From Ottowia thiooxydans DSM 14619 (GTDB taxonomy: Bacteria; Pseudomonadota; Gammaproteobacteria; Burkholderiales; Burkholderiaceae_C), in the NCBI RefSeq assembly GCF_000422885.1, contig NZ_AUGX01000016.1, positions 62,001 through 126,000 of the forward strand: DNA of 64,000 nucleotides, read 5' to 3'. A program made the translations under genes and the position numbers. The notes under the pieces are model-generated. The model did not search any database. It was not told where the DNA came from and saw only the letters and a list, made by a program, of their open reading frames with translations. Position 1 is the stretch's first letter; each line of letters opens with the position of its first letter. Shown in pieces: positions 18,090-27,430 of this stretch.

Positions 18090-19318
18090 ATAACGCCCTT
18101 AGTCTTCAGCTGCGCCAAATCATCTGCTGTAAGTCCGAGCTCGGAGCCGTACACTTCAGCGTTGTCTGCTCCCTTAGACCTCCCCGCAAATCGGACTTTT
18201 CCCGCTGTTGCTGAGAAACGTGCAAGTACGTTTGGCAAGAGCGCTTCTCCAAGCTCATCGTCTGCGATCCGAACGAACGCCTGCCGGCTTTTCAGTTGCT
18301 CATCTTCAAGGAGCTGCTCTGCGTCGTAAAGAGGTGCATGCGCGACTTTATGAGCCTCAAGTGCCGCAATGGCCACTTGGTAGGACGTGCGGTTGAACCA
18401 CTCCTGAAGAACTTGTTCGATTGCGTCGACGTTCGCGAGCCGATCTCTGTTAGTGAGGAAGCGAGGATCTGCGGTGAGGCCAGGCATGTCCATCGCAGAA
18501 GCCAAACTGGCAAAGGTACTGTCATTACCCACCGTCACCGAGATCCACAAGCCATCGGCAGTCTTCCACGCGCCTCGTGGAGCGAGGTGGTTGACTCTGT
18601 TTCCCTGCCGCTGCATGGAGGTTCCAGTGACGCTGCGTGTCAACGACTGAATGCCCAGAACAGCAAGAAGCGGCTCAACCAAAGCGAGATCGATCTCCTG
18701 GCCCTCACCCGTTCTTTCGCGATGGAATAGAGCCATCATTACCGAGAATGCCCCGGCAATGGCGCCAATGTTGTCGCCCAGTGCAAGCGGGGGCAGCAGA
18801 GGCGGTCGATCGGGATAGCCAATGAGATGGGCCATGCCGCTCATTGCCTCGGCTAACGTGCCATAACCGGGACGGCCGGAGTATGGCCCCGTCTGACCAA
18901 ACGCCGTCACATGCAGCATGATGAGATTCGGCCTAATCTTGCGCAGCGACTCGTAATCGACGTTGAAACGCTTTAGCGTTCCTGGCCTGAAGTTCTCGAC
19001 AACGACATCCGCTTCGGAAACCAGCTTCCGGAAAATTTCTTGTCCTTCTGCGTGGTGTAAATCCAGCGTGACGTTTCGCTTGTTCCGGTTCACCAGCTTG
19101 GACCAGAGTGAAATTTCGTTATGCACCGGCTCAAAGAATCTAGCTTGATCTCCATCCGGATGCTCGATTTTCAGAACCTCTGCCCCGAAGTCAGAAAGAT
19201 AGGCAGCCGCAGCAGGACCGGCAAATACCGTCGAGCAGTCGACGATCTTGATACCCTGAAGCAACATGGGAGGAAGACCATGCTGATTCTTGCTCACGTC
19301 TTTGTGATCATTTGTCAT
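18086..19318 (-). CDS. Class III (CaiB/BaiF) CoA-transferase
   Basis: This 410-residue enzyme moves CoA between carboxylic acids. Family features are GIKIVDCSTVFAGPAAAAYL, DFGAEVLKIEHPDGD, NRNKRNVTLDL, VVVENFRPGTLKRF, TAFGQTGPYSGRPG and an aspartate in LALGDNIGA that fits the catalytic position. It probably activates the dicarboxylate handled by this cluster. The TctC gene lies 6 bp upstream, so the two are cotranscribed. Its stop codon falls in the arm of the palindromic element at 17821-18089. Relatives use succinyl-CoA with citramalate, itaconate, mesaconate or carnitine, so the substrate cannot be assigned. Confidence 0.92.
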   Translation of the reverse strand: MTNDHKDVSKNQHGLPPMLLQGIKIVDCSTVFAGPAAAAYLSDFGAEVLKIEHPDGDQARFFEPVHNEISLWSKLVNRNKRNVTLDLHHAEGQEIFRKLVSEADVVVENFRPGTLKRFNVDYESLRKIRPNLIMLHVTAFGQTGPYSGRPGYGTLAEAMSGMAHLIGYPDRPPLLPPLALGDNIGAIAGAFSVMMALFHRERTGEGQEIDLALVEPLLAVLGIQSLTRSVTGTSMQRQGNRVNHLAPRGAWKTADGLWISVTVGNDSTFASLASAMDMPGLTADPRFLTNRDRLANVDAIEQVLQEWFNRTSYQVAIAALEAHKVAHAPLYDAEQLLEDEQLKSRQAFVRIADDELGEALLPNVLARFSATAGKVRFAGRSKGADNAEVYGSELGLTADDLAQLKTKGVI

Positions 19319-19324
19319 TAGATC

Positions 19325-20302
19325 TCACTCCGCCTTGATGTTCGAATCTCGGATCAATGTCTCCCACTGATCTAGCTCCCGGCGTATGCGTTCCTGCAAG
19401 CTGCTACTGGATTCAACAGCTTGTGGAACTTCAACGCCAAGGGTGGCGAGGCGTTCAACGACATCGCCTCGCCGAAGAACTTGCGAAATCGCGGTCTGAA
19501 GCTTGACAACTGATTCCTTAGGCGTTCCTGCCGGGGCAAGCACGGCGTACCAGGTCACTGCCTCGTATCCCTTCAAGCCTTGTTCAGCCACAGTCGGCGT
19601 ATTCGGCAGGAGTGGTGATCGTTTCGTTGATGTCACCGCAATCGGACGCACACGGTTTCCCTTGATGAAAGGGAGGGCTGGAGCCATTGTTGACATCACC
19701 AGTTGAGTTTGGCCGGCAATCAAATCGGTAAGCGCCGGGCCGCTGCCCTTGTAGGGTACATGGACCATCTGGAATTTGCCCATGCTCTTGATGAGTTCGC
19801 CTGATAGATGCGGACCTGTTCCCGTGCCCCCACTGCCGTAAGAAAGCTTTTCGGGGTTTGCTTGCGCGAATGTAATGATTTCCGGAACGGTGCTTGATGA
19901 AAAACCGGAATTGGTTAATAGGACGTTGGGGGAGGTGCCGACGAGCGCAATGGGAACAAAGTCCATCACCGGGTTGTACTTGGCATTTGCAGGGGTCAAC
20001 TTGGGCCCGATGGTCAGCTCCGCAGATGTTCCCATCAGAAGCGTGTATCCATCCGGCAACGCCCTCGCGACGAAGTCTGCACCTAGCATGGCGCCGGCGC
20101 CTGGCTTGTTCTCAACCAGTACGGTTTGCTTTAGCGCTTGCGATAGATTCTCGGCCACCAAGCGGCCAACAATATCTGTTCCGCCGCCAGGCGCAAAGGG
20201 AACGATGAGCTTGACGGGTCTTTCCGGATATTGAGCCCATGCCGAGAACGACATGCTCAAGGTCCCTAGAACCAGACTCATTGAGAGTAAACGACGCTTC
20301 AT
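19325..20302 (-). CDS. TctC/Bug tripartite tricarboxylate receptor
   Basis: This is a 325-residue periplasmic binding protein with a signal peptide ending in FSAWAQ, the YPERPVKLIVPFAPGGGTD start, VENKPGAGAMLGADFVA and SYGSGGTGTGPHLSGE. It should capture a carboxylate for the catabolic cluster. It is the first gene of the minus-strand unit with the CoA-transferase and is divergent from a LysR gene, the usual arrangement for substrate-induced regulation. No TctAB membrane subunits are present in the window. Confidence 0.93.
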   Translation of the reverse strand: MKRRLLSMSLVLGTLSMSFSAWAQYPERPVKLIVPFAPGGGTDIVGRLVAENLSQALKQTVLVENKPGAGAMLGADFVARALPDGYTLLMGTSAELTIGPKLTPANAKYNPVMDFVPIALVGTSPNVLLTNSGFSSSTVPEIITFAQANPEKLSYGSGGTGTGPHLSGELIKSMGKFQMVHVPYKGSGPALTDLIAGQTQLVMSTMAPALPFIKGNRVRPIAVTSTKRSPLLPNTPTVAEQGLKGYEAVTWYAVLAPAGTPKESVVKLQTAISQVLRRGDVVERLATLGVEVPQAVESSSSLQERIRRELDQWETLIRDSNIKAE

Positions 20303-20374
20303 TAATTAGTCTCCTGGAATGTCGAGCTACGGCTCGATCAGCGACAAGTCTCCTTTCGTGAGCTGGTAGGCGAC

Positions 20375-20392
20375 ATACCTGACAGCAGGTAT
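20375..20392. promoter_or_regulatory. Candidate LysR-type operator
   Basis: The palindrome ATACCTG-ACAG-CAGGTAT lies in the divergent promoter region between tctC and the LysR gene. Its arms are perfect 7-mers. LysR sites usually have a T-N11-A core with dyad symmetry; this one has a slightly longer spacing, so it is a candidate only. Confidence 0.45.
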
Positions 20393-20560
20393 TCACGCCC
20401 CCATTTGCCAGGGATATAACATCTTCTCGCACTGCGAGATCTCCTTCAAGTTCTAACTCGGTCGTCGAGGACGAAGGGTCAATGAAATCGGGAAGCAGAG
20501 CCATCGCAAACGGGAATGCCTTGACACGTTTGCCCAAATTGAGAAAGTGAGAATGGAGAC

Positions 20561-21496
20561 ATGCAGAAGGAAGATCGCGGTGCATCAAGAAGATTTGATT
20601 TCCTGACACTGCAGATGTTTGTGACCGTGTGCGATGCAGGGTCAATACAGCGTGCCGCTGAGCGTAAGTTCATTGCTGCATCGGCGGTTAGCAAGCGAAT
20701 TGCGGATCTCGAGGTTGCACTGAATGCACACCTCCTTTACCGGCATGCACGCGGGGTTACCCCGACCGCTGCAGGGATCACCCTGCTTCATCACGCGCGC
20801 GCGCTCCTCTTCAAGTTAGACAGAATGCAGAGCGAGCTAAGCGATTACTCCGTCGGGATCAAGGGACATGTCAGACTTCACGCAAACATCTCAGCCATTC
20901 TCCAATTTCTTCCCGAGGACATATCTGGATTCCTTCGCCGGAGTGCTGGTATACGAGTGGGACTGGAACAGCAGGTAAGCTCGCACATCATCCGTAACGT
21001 TCAAGTGGGAGAGGCTGACATTGGTATCTGCAATCCGCAAGTGAACATGTCGGATCTGCAGCGTCGTCCTTATCGCGAAGACCACTTGGTGCTCGCGGTT
21101 CCTAAGCATCATCCATTGGCACCGATGTCCGGCGTGCGCTTCTCAGAGACCTTAGATGAGGATCACATAGGACTCCCGCATGACAGCGCACTCTATCTCG
21201 GAATGAGGCGAGCCTCCGCAGAGACAGGAAAAGCCATGAAGGTTCGCATCCATGTCAATGGTCTGGATGCAATGTGCCGAATGATCATCAACGGTCTTGG
21301 CGTCGGTGTACTACCCAACCGGGCGTTCGAACTGCTTGGCGCCGCAGGGGATCTCGTGGCTGTCCCGCTACTTGACGAGTGGGCAAATCGTACTTTGTAC
21401 CTTGTCGCCCGAGATTTCGAAAATCTTCCTGTTGCCGCCAGGCTGTTTGCGGCGCACCTGCTGGCAGGGAAGAGCGCCGCCACCACTAACAGTTAG
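20561..21496 (+). CDS. LysR-family transcriptional regulator
   Basis: This is a 311-residue regulator with an N-terminal winged helix-turn-helix (FLTLQMFVTVCDAGSIQRAA) and an effector domain from about residue 95, including HANISAILQFLPEDISGF and NGLDAMCRMIINGLGVGVLP. It is divergent from the tctC/CoA-transferase unit and tail to tail with the ThDP enzyme gene, sharing four bases with it (TTAG serves both stops). It probably responds to a carboxylate or CoA ester of this pathway. Confidence 0.92.
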   Translation: MQKEDRGASRRFDFLTLQMFVTVCDAGSIQRAAERKFIAASAVSKRIADLEVALNAHLLYRHARGVTPTAAGITLLHHARALLFKLDRMQSELSDYSVGIKGHVRLHANISAILQFLPEDISGFLRRSAGIRVGLEQQVSSHIIRNVQVGEADIGICNPQVNMSDLQRRPYREDHLVLAVPKHHPLAPMSGVRFSETLDEDHIGLPHDSALYLGMRRASAETGKAMKVRIHVNGLDAMCRMIINGLGVGVLPNRAFELLGAAGDLVAVPLLDEWANRTLYLVARDFENLPVAARLFAAHLLAGKSAATTNS

Positions 21497-23082
21497 CCCT
21501 TGACCGTCCGTTTACCTGTGCTCATCCGAGCCTCGATGAGTACGGGCCCATCGGTCATTAGTGCATGCTCTAGTGCGTCCGAGAATTCTTCAGCTGTCGA
21601 TGCTGAGAGTGCCTTCACACCCATCCCACGCGCGAGAGCTATCCAGTCCAGCGAGGGATTCGCTAGCGAGAACATAGAGGCGCCACGTTCACCCAAGGGA
21701 CCGAGGCCATGTCGTTTGATCTCATAGTCCAAGATGGCGTACCTGTCATTTTTGAAGATGACGTTCACCACTTTTGCGCGCTCCCGCGCTTGGGTCCAAA
21801 GGGACTGGACGGTGTACATGGCTCCTCCGTCCCCGTGGAACACGAAGACCTGCGATTTCGGCATGCCGATAGCTGCACCCGTACCCGCAGGGAGTCCCTG
21901 TCCAATTGAACCGCCCGTCAGGTTCAACCAAACATGTCGGGGTGCTCCCCTCATCGCATCATCGGCACCGACCGAGCTAACGCCCGCCTCGTCAGAAATG
22001 ATTGAATTTTCCGGCATCAATCGATTTACAGCGCTCCAAACAGCCTTTGGAGTCAACGGCCCGATGGCGGAACCTGATTTACTCGGCTCCGCCACACGCG
22101 GGGAAAAGCCGGAGGGGATCAACGCACACATCGCACGCAGCAAGGAGAGTGGTGACTGTCTTTCAGCAGTAGACTGCACTGCAGTACTTCCTCCGGTCAA
22201 CTCGCTCGAGCCTTCTGGACTACCGAAGAACGCAACAGGCGGCCGGCTACCGACCAACAGCAAGCGATCAAATCGGGCGAGCTTCTCTGTAGCTGCTTCC
22301 TGGAAGTATGGGAGTCGCTCTACATAAGCCACGCCTGCGCCTCGCTCTTGCCGACTGTTGAATGTCTCGGAGAGGGCACTGCATCCTGTCGCTTGTACCA
22401 GTATGTCCGCCAATCCGAGCGCTTCAGCTCCAAGGGCTTCACCGCCCAGGAGCATTGCGGAACTTCCCGCTTGAATGAACTTAAGAGCCTCTGTGGCCGA
22501 TAGAGTTCCCTCGTCATCGTCGTCGCCTGTGCGGCGAGAGGCGAGAGTACTTTGAGACTGGTCTTTCTCGACCGGTGACCACATTACGTCAGCATTCGCC
22601 ACCACAACCACTGGTCCGCGAGGATGTGCCATTGAAAGCTCAACAGCCCCCTGGATAGTTTGCGCCAGATCATCGCCCGGCTTTATGCTGACTACGGCTT
22701 TTGCGGCATAGCCAGCCAGAGCTTGAAGATCACTCTTAAGAGGTGTGTCATATTTCAAATGGCCGCTTGCGTGCTCGCCTACCAAGACCACCATGGGGCT
22801 CCGTGCCTTCATCGCGTTGTGAAGGTTTGCCAACCCGTTCGCCAGACCCGGTCCCAGATGCAAAAGAACTGCTGCGGGTTTTCCGGTTGTGCGGGCGAAC
22901 CCATCGGCCGCCCCTGTAGCAACGCCTTCAAACAGGCAGAGAACCGACCGTGCTTTCGGGTTGTTGTCGATAGCCGACACCAGATGAATTTCCGAGGTTC
23001 CCGGGTTGGCAAAGAACGTGTCCACCCCTGCTGCGACAAGCGCGTCTACTACAGTGTTTGCGCCAAAGACGGCATTACTCAT
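21493..23082 (-). CDS. Thiamine-diphosphate-dependent enzyme, acetolactate-synthase/decarboxylase-like
   Basis: This 529-residue protein has the three-domain layout of ThDP 2-oxoacid decarboxylases and acetolactate synthases. The N-terminal pyrimidine domain has FFANPGTSEIHLV and the catalytic glutamate in CLFEGVATGAADGFAR; the C-terminal domain has the ThDP/Mg motif from GDGGAMYT to IFKND near residues 420-450. The start at 23082 is preferred for its AGGAGA site. It lies 64 bp after the fused aconitase-like gene on the same strand. It could decarboxylate a 2-oxo acid released by the lyase of this cluster; this is inference. IlvB-like carboligase activity is the alternative. Confidence 0.85.
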   Translation of the reverse strand: MSNAVFGANTVVDALVAAGVDTFFANPGTSEIHLVSAIDNNPKARSVLCLFEGVATGAADGFARTTGKPAAVLLHLGPGLANGLANLHNAMKARSPMVVLVGEHASGHLKYDTPLKSDLQALAGYAAKAVVSIKPGDDLAQTIQGAVELSMAHPRGPVVVVANADVMWSPVEKDQSQSTLASRRTGDDDDEGTLSATEALKFIQAGSSAMLLGGEALGAEALGLADILVQATGCSALSETFNSRQERGAGVAYVERLPYFQEAATEKLARFDRLLLVGSRPPVAFFGSPEGSSELTGGSTAVQSTAERQSPLSLLRAMCALIPSGFSPRVAEPSKSGSAIGPLTPKAVWSAVNRLMPENSIISDEAGVSSVGADDAMRGAPRHVWLNLTGGSIGQGLPAGTGAAIGMPKSQVFVFHGDGGAMYTVQSLWTQARERAKVVNVIFKNDRYAILDYEIKRHGLGPLGERGASMFSLANPSLDWIALARGMGVKALSASTAEEFSDALEHALMTDGPVLIEARMSTGKRTVKG

Positions 23083-23146
23083 GAGATGTCTCCTATTTAG
23101 ATTCAGACATCTTTCCTTCCCGCGGCGCGAACGTCTGTCCCCGAAA

Positions 23147-25093
23147 TCAGGTATCTCGTTGCTTGGCGAGAAGTAGCTCAAATGATGTGATGTAGCCAGC
23201 AACCGCGCTTGCGGCTACTGTGGACGGGCTGGCCAGCCAGACTTTCCCTGGACCAGAGCGACCCGGGAAGTTTCTGTTTATCGCGCTAATCGTGACATCT
23301 TCTGCAGACAGCGATTGCCCGGGACCACAGTTGGCGCATGCGCCGCATCCCGGTAGGATAATTTCTGCGCCAATTTCACGGAACGCATCGGTATAACCTC
23401 GAGCTTCACAATAGGCTCGAACGTCAGACGTTCCGAATTGCAGATAGAGACGGACATTCGAGGGGATTTTCCGCCCAGTTTTCAGCGCCCACTCAAAGAC
23501 TTCGTAGTAACGATCAAAGTCTTCTTGTTTACCTCCGGTACAGGATCCTCCATATGCGATTGTGATCGGCAAGGGAGGTTCAGCGAGTCCATCAACAGGT
23601 ATCCCGTTCCCAGGATCCCCGGGCTGCGCGAGCATCGGCCGGAGGGATGAGCCGTCAATCGTGATCGTACTTCGATACTGCGCCCCGTCATCGCTTGACA
23701 TCCACGGTTCGATTTGAAAGTCGATACCTCGGCGTTCGCGTAGGAATTGGACCGTCTTGGCGTCCGGCGCGACGATTCCAGTGAAACCTCCCAACTCGGC
23801 CACCATATTGGTAAGGGTTGCGCGCTCATCGACGCTCATGGCCTGAACAGCATCTCCGCAATACTCGAAGACCGCACCGATTGCCCCTCCATTTTTCACC
23901 TCGTCCAATCTCAGCAGATGCAGCACCACGTCTTTTGCCATGACACCAGGAGTGAGTTTCCCAAGAACTTCAACGCGCACCGTATCTGGAACCTTACAGC
24001 GTGCGTAGCCCGTGATCCAGCTGTTGGCAACTTCTGTCGCCCCCACACCGAAAGCGAGGCAGCCGAGTGCGCCTGAATGAGGTGTATGAGAATCCGTCCC
24101 GACAACGACCTCACCCGGTAACGCATACTTCTCGGTCATCAGCGCGTGGCAGATACCGTCCGCGCCTGCTTCATTCAGCAATGCTCCATGCCGACGCACC
24201 GGATACATTTTGGCGAACTCATCGTGCCCACGGGTCAGGTCTCTGACGCCTTGGAGGAGTCCGCCTTTGACATGCGGCACGCTTTGCGGCGCAAGCACCA
24301 AATGATCCTGGAACGCGATTACCGTTGACGGATCATGCAGAGGGGCAGGCAGGCCGAAATCACGATGCATGAAATGTGCAGCCATGCCCGTGAAGTAGTC
24401 ATGGCTGAACCTCCAGTTGCATCGCACAAAAACGCCAGAGCCACGCTCGACTTTTGGCGTCACGGGGTGACGATTTCGCAGCAGAATTTTCTCGACGAGA
24501 GTTCTCGCAGACTGCCTACTCTCACGCGGTTCTGAGTCTGTGGAGTTCCAATCCACAGTTTTGCTGAATTGCAGTAGTCCGCCTGCCCGGATGATCTGTT
24601 GAGTGAGTGGGTCTCTGCCAATCAGGAATTCCTCGATTGGAATGGTTTCACCTGCAGCGATCCTGTCTAACAAGCCAAAGTCCGTACTGGTTAGAAGCCC
24701 CAGGTTGTCGCAGTTCTGTTGATAGATCCGCTCGAAGCTTTCGGCGATCACCAAACGGATCCCTGAATAAATTTCAGCCAAGGGACTGGACTCCCGCGAA
24801 GAGCCCTTGCCATATCGCTTACCGGCTACGGTGATCGCAAATCCAGCATGCCGGACAGCATCGACGCTGACGGGCTTTATGCCTTCGATTTCAAGGCCGA
24901 CGTAAGGAAATTTCCCAAGCCGTTCATCGTGAGTCATCATGACCGTAACAGGCGTAATCTCATCGGTTGATACATTGTCTCGGAGCACGCCTGCACTAGT
25001 TCGCGCGAAAGTCTCGCCACCAAGCTGGCGCCTCATGACGTCAAGACTTCGTGAGAGAAACAGCGGTCGGCCTGAAATTTTTACGTTATCCAT
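23147..25093 (-). CDS. Aconitase-superfamily hydro-lyase with swivel domain at the N-terminus
   Basis: This 648-residue Fe-S enzyme has an unusual order. A LeuD-like swivel domain (about residues 30-170, VLRDNVSTDEITP, GSSRESSPLAEIYSGIRLV) precedes the LeuC-like catalytic domain (about 200-640, VVGTDSHTPHSGALGCLAFG). Three 4Fe-4S cysteines are apparent in YGGSCTGGKQED and PGCGACANCGPG. The order resembles AcnB but without its HEAT domain. It should isomerise or hydrate a di- or tricarboxylate. It is divergent from the separate leuC/leuD-like pair, so the cluster encodes two distinct hydro-lyases. The substrate is unknown. Confidence 0.87.
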   Translation of the reverse strand: MDNVKISGRPLFLSRSLDVMRRQLGGETFARTSAGVLRDNVSTDEITPVTVMMTHDERLGKFPYVGLEIEGIKPVSVDAVRHAGFAITVAGKRYGKGSSRESSPLAEIYSGIRLVIAESFERIYQQNCDNLGLLTSTDFGLLDRIAAGETIPIEEFLIGRDPLTQQIIRAGGLLQFSKTVDWNSTDSEPRESRQSARTLVEKILLRNRHPVTPKVERGSGVFVRCNWRFSHDYFTGMAAHFMHRDFGLPAPLHDPSTVIAFQDHLVLAPQSVPHVKGGLLQGVRDLTRGHDEFAKMYPVRRHGALLNEAGADGICHALMTEKYALPGEVVVGTDSHTPHSGALGCLAFGVGATEVANSWITGYARCKVPDTVRVEVLGKLTPGVMAKDVVLHLLRLDEVKNGGAIGAVFEYCGDAVQAMSVDERATLTNMVAELGGFTGIVAPDAKTVQFLRERRGIDFQIEPWMSSDDGAQYRSTITIDGSSLRPMLAQPGDPGNGIPVDGLAEPPLPITIAYGGSCTGGKQEDFDRYYEVFEWALKTGRKIPSNVRLYLQFGTSDVRAYCEARGYTDAFREIGAEIILPGCGACANCGPGQSLSAEDVTISAINRNFPGRSGPGKVWLASPSTVAASAVAGYITSFELLLAKQRDT

Positions 25094-25253
25094 GGTGTAA
25101 CTGTCCTTTGACTCCGAGCCTAACTCCCCCGCAGCGCCGTCCCATCTCCTTTTGATATGCCTCCTCTCTTCATCCGTGCATAGCTATGGAACCACGGGGG
25201 CAGTCATCTCACAATCAGATGGGTCCGAGCTCAAATCTAATTAGCATCTCTGG

Positions 25254-26657
25254 ATGCCAAGAACTCTTTACGACAAGCTTTGGGACACACATGTGGTCAC
25301 CATTGGTGCAGATGGCGTGAGCCTTTTGTACATCGATCGCCATCTGATTAACGAGGTTTCAAGCCCACAGGCATTTGAAGCACTGCGCGAGGCTGGGCGA
25401 AGCCCCTGGCGTGCCGGAACATGCCTTGCAGTCGTCGACCACAACGTCCCTACGACTGATCGCCGGGCTGGTATCTCGGATCCCTTGGCGCGTGAGCAGG
25501 TGGCCGCGCTCGAGAGTAACTCCCGACAGTTCGGCATTCGGTACTTTGGTGCGTTAGACGTACGCCAGGGGATCGAGCATGTCATTGGCCCCGAACAAGG
25601 GGCGACATTGCCGGGCATGACGGTTGTCTGCGGCGACTCCCACACATCGACTCATGGCGCCTTTGCCTGCCTTGCCCATGGGATAGGTACATCCGAGGTT
25701 GAGCACGTACTGGCAACACAGACACTCGTAACCAAGAAGATGAAAAGCATGGTCGTCCGCCTCGATGGCGAACTAGGCTTAGGCGTTACGCCAAAGGATG
25801 TCATCCTCGCACTGATCGGGAAGATCGGTGCCGATGGCGCAAGCGGTTACGCGATTGAATACGCCGGTAGCACGATTGACGCCATGTCGATGGAAGGTCG
25901 CATGACAGTGTGCAACATGTCCATCGAGGCTGGGGCTCGAGCAGGGATGATCGCCGTCGACCAAACTACCTTGGACTATGTGAAGGGCAGGCCACTATCA
26001 CCAAAAGGATCACTTTGGGATCTGGCGGAGGACTACTGGCGCAGCCTGTACTCCGACCCTGATGCGCGCTTTGATGCTGTCGTTGAGCTGAAAGCGTCTG
26101 AGATCGAGCCGCAGGTAACCTGGGGGACCTCACCGGAGATGGTGATTTCTGTTGGTGGTTCCGTCCCAGATCCAGAGCTAATCGAACACCCAGTAAAGCG
26201 CCAGGACATGATTCGGGCGCTGAGCTATATGGGTCTTCAGCCCAATACGCCCATCACCAGCATCAAGCTGGACAAGATATTCATTGGCTCATGCACGAAC
26301 TCCCGCATCGAGGATCTGCGGGCGGCTGCAAAGATCGTAGCGGGGAAGAAGAAGTCGAGCAACATTCAACTGGCCATGGTGGTTCCTGGCTCTGGACTTG
26401 TGAAGTCTCAAGCCGAAGCGGAGGGACTCGACCAGGTATTCCTCGATGCGGGCTTTGAATGGCGCGAGCCAGGCTGTTCTATGTGCATGGCGATGAATGC
26501 AGATCGACTCTCACCAGGCGAGCGCTGTGCCTCAACGTCGAATCGCAACTTCGAAGGGCGCCAGGGCACCGGTGGCCGCACTCATCTTGTCAGTCCCGCT
26601 ATGGCCGCTGCTGCGGCCATAGCTGGCCATTTTGTCGATGTTCGGCAACTACCGTAG
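25254..26657 (+). CDS. LeuC-like large subunit of a hydro-lyase
   Basis: This is a 467-residue large subunit of the isopropylmalate-isomerase family. It shows [11 protein letters not shown] at the N-terminus, [20 protein letters not shown], and the 4Fe-4S cysteines in [17 protein letters not shown] and [11 protein letters not shown]. The LeuD-like gene starts 8 bp after its stop, so the two form one enzyme. In a catabolic cluster lacking leuA and leuB, dehydration of citramalate, methylmalate or a related acid is more plausible than leucine synthesis; this is inferred from context. Confidence 0.88.
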   Translation: MPRTLYDKLWDTHVVTIGADGVSLLYIDRHLINEVSSPQAFEALREAGRSPWRAGTCLAVVDHNVPTTDRRAGISDPLAREQVAALESNSRQFGIRYFGALDVRQGIEHVIGPEQGATLPGMTVVCGDSHTSTHGAFACLAHGIGTSEVEHVLATQTLVTKKMKSMVVRLDGELGLGVTPKDVILALIGKIGADGASGYAIEYAGSTIDAMSMEGRMTVCNMSIEAGARAGMIAVDQTTLDYVKGRPLSPKGSLWDLAEDYWRSLYSDPDARFDAVVELKASEIEPQVTWGTSPEMVISVGGSVPDPELIEHPVKRQDMIRALSYMGLQPNTPITSIKLDKIFIGSCTNSRIEDLRAAAKIVAGKKKSSNIQLAMVVPGSGLVKSQAEAEGLDQVFLDAGFEWREPGCSMCMAMNADRLSPGERCASTSNRNFEGRQGTGGRTHLVSPAMAAAAAIAGHFVDVRQLP

Positions 26658-26665
26658 GCCTCGCC

Positions 26666-27337
26666 ATGCAAGAGTTCAAAATCCACGTCGGCTCCGTTGT
26701 ACCTCTCGATAGAGCGAATGTTGACACCGACGCAATCATCCCCAAGCAATTCCTCACATCTATTCGACGTGTAGGTTTTGGACAGAATCTCTTTGACGAG
26801 TGGCGCTACGAAGATCGCGGCGAGCCAGGTCAAGATTGCGAAACACGTCCTATTCGCCCTGGGTTTGTTCTCAACTTGTCGCGCTATCGTGGCTCATCAA
26901 TTCTTCTCACAAGAGCGAACTTCGGATGCGGCTCCTCACGTGAACACGCCGCATGGGCACTGCTCCAGTTCGGTTTTCGCGTTATCGTAGCCCCGAGTTT
27001 TGGGGACATCTTCCACCAGAATGCACTAAAGAATGGGCTGCTCCTGGTCCAATTGCCTGAGCGCGACATCGAGGAGCTTTTCCAGCTGTCTCTAGGATCC
27101 GATTCCGCATTGGAGATGACGGTCGATCTTGACGCTCAAACCGTTCAAATCGGTGGCTCGGAAAACTCGAGTCCACTCCATTTTCATGTTGATCCATCGC
27201 GCAAGAAGTGCCTGCTGTTGGGGCTCGATGATGTTGCGGTGACGCTGAGCGAGATGGAAAAAATCAGTGATTTCGAACAGCACCATTGGAGCAGGTTTCC
27301 ATGGCTTCAAGAAGAGACGACTGCACTGCCCGCATGA
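26666..27337 (+). CDS. LeuD-like small subunit of a hydro-lyase
   Basis: This is a 223-residue swivel-domain subunit partnering the LeuC-like protein. Recognisable segments are VVPLDRANVDTDAIIPKQFL, GFGQNLFDEWRY and NFGCGSSREHAAWALLQFG, which contacts the substrate and gives specificity. The start at 26666 is chosen because family homology begins there and the gene then sits 8 bp after leuC. A much longer in-frame extension upstream overlaps leuC and is not credible. Confidence 0.9.
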   Translation: MQEFKIHVGSVVPLDRANVDTDAIIPKQFLTSIRRVGFGQNLFDEWRYEDRGEPGQDCETRPIRPGFVLNLSRYRGSSILLTRANFGCGSSREHAAWALLQFGFRVIVAPSFGDIFHQNALKNGLLLVQLPERDIEELFQLSLGSDSALEMTVDLDAQTVQIGGSENSSPLHFHVDPSRKKCLLLGLDDVAVTLSEMEKISDFEQHHWSRFPWLQEETTALPA

Positions 27338-27430
27338 AGCTTGCACTACTCATATACCTGAATTCGGGGATCGCGAGGAGCTGAAGCTGTTGCAACACTC
27401 CTCCCATCACCTAAACAAGGAGCATAAGTG

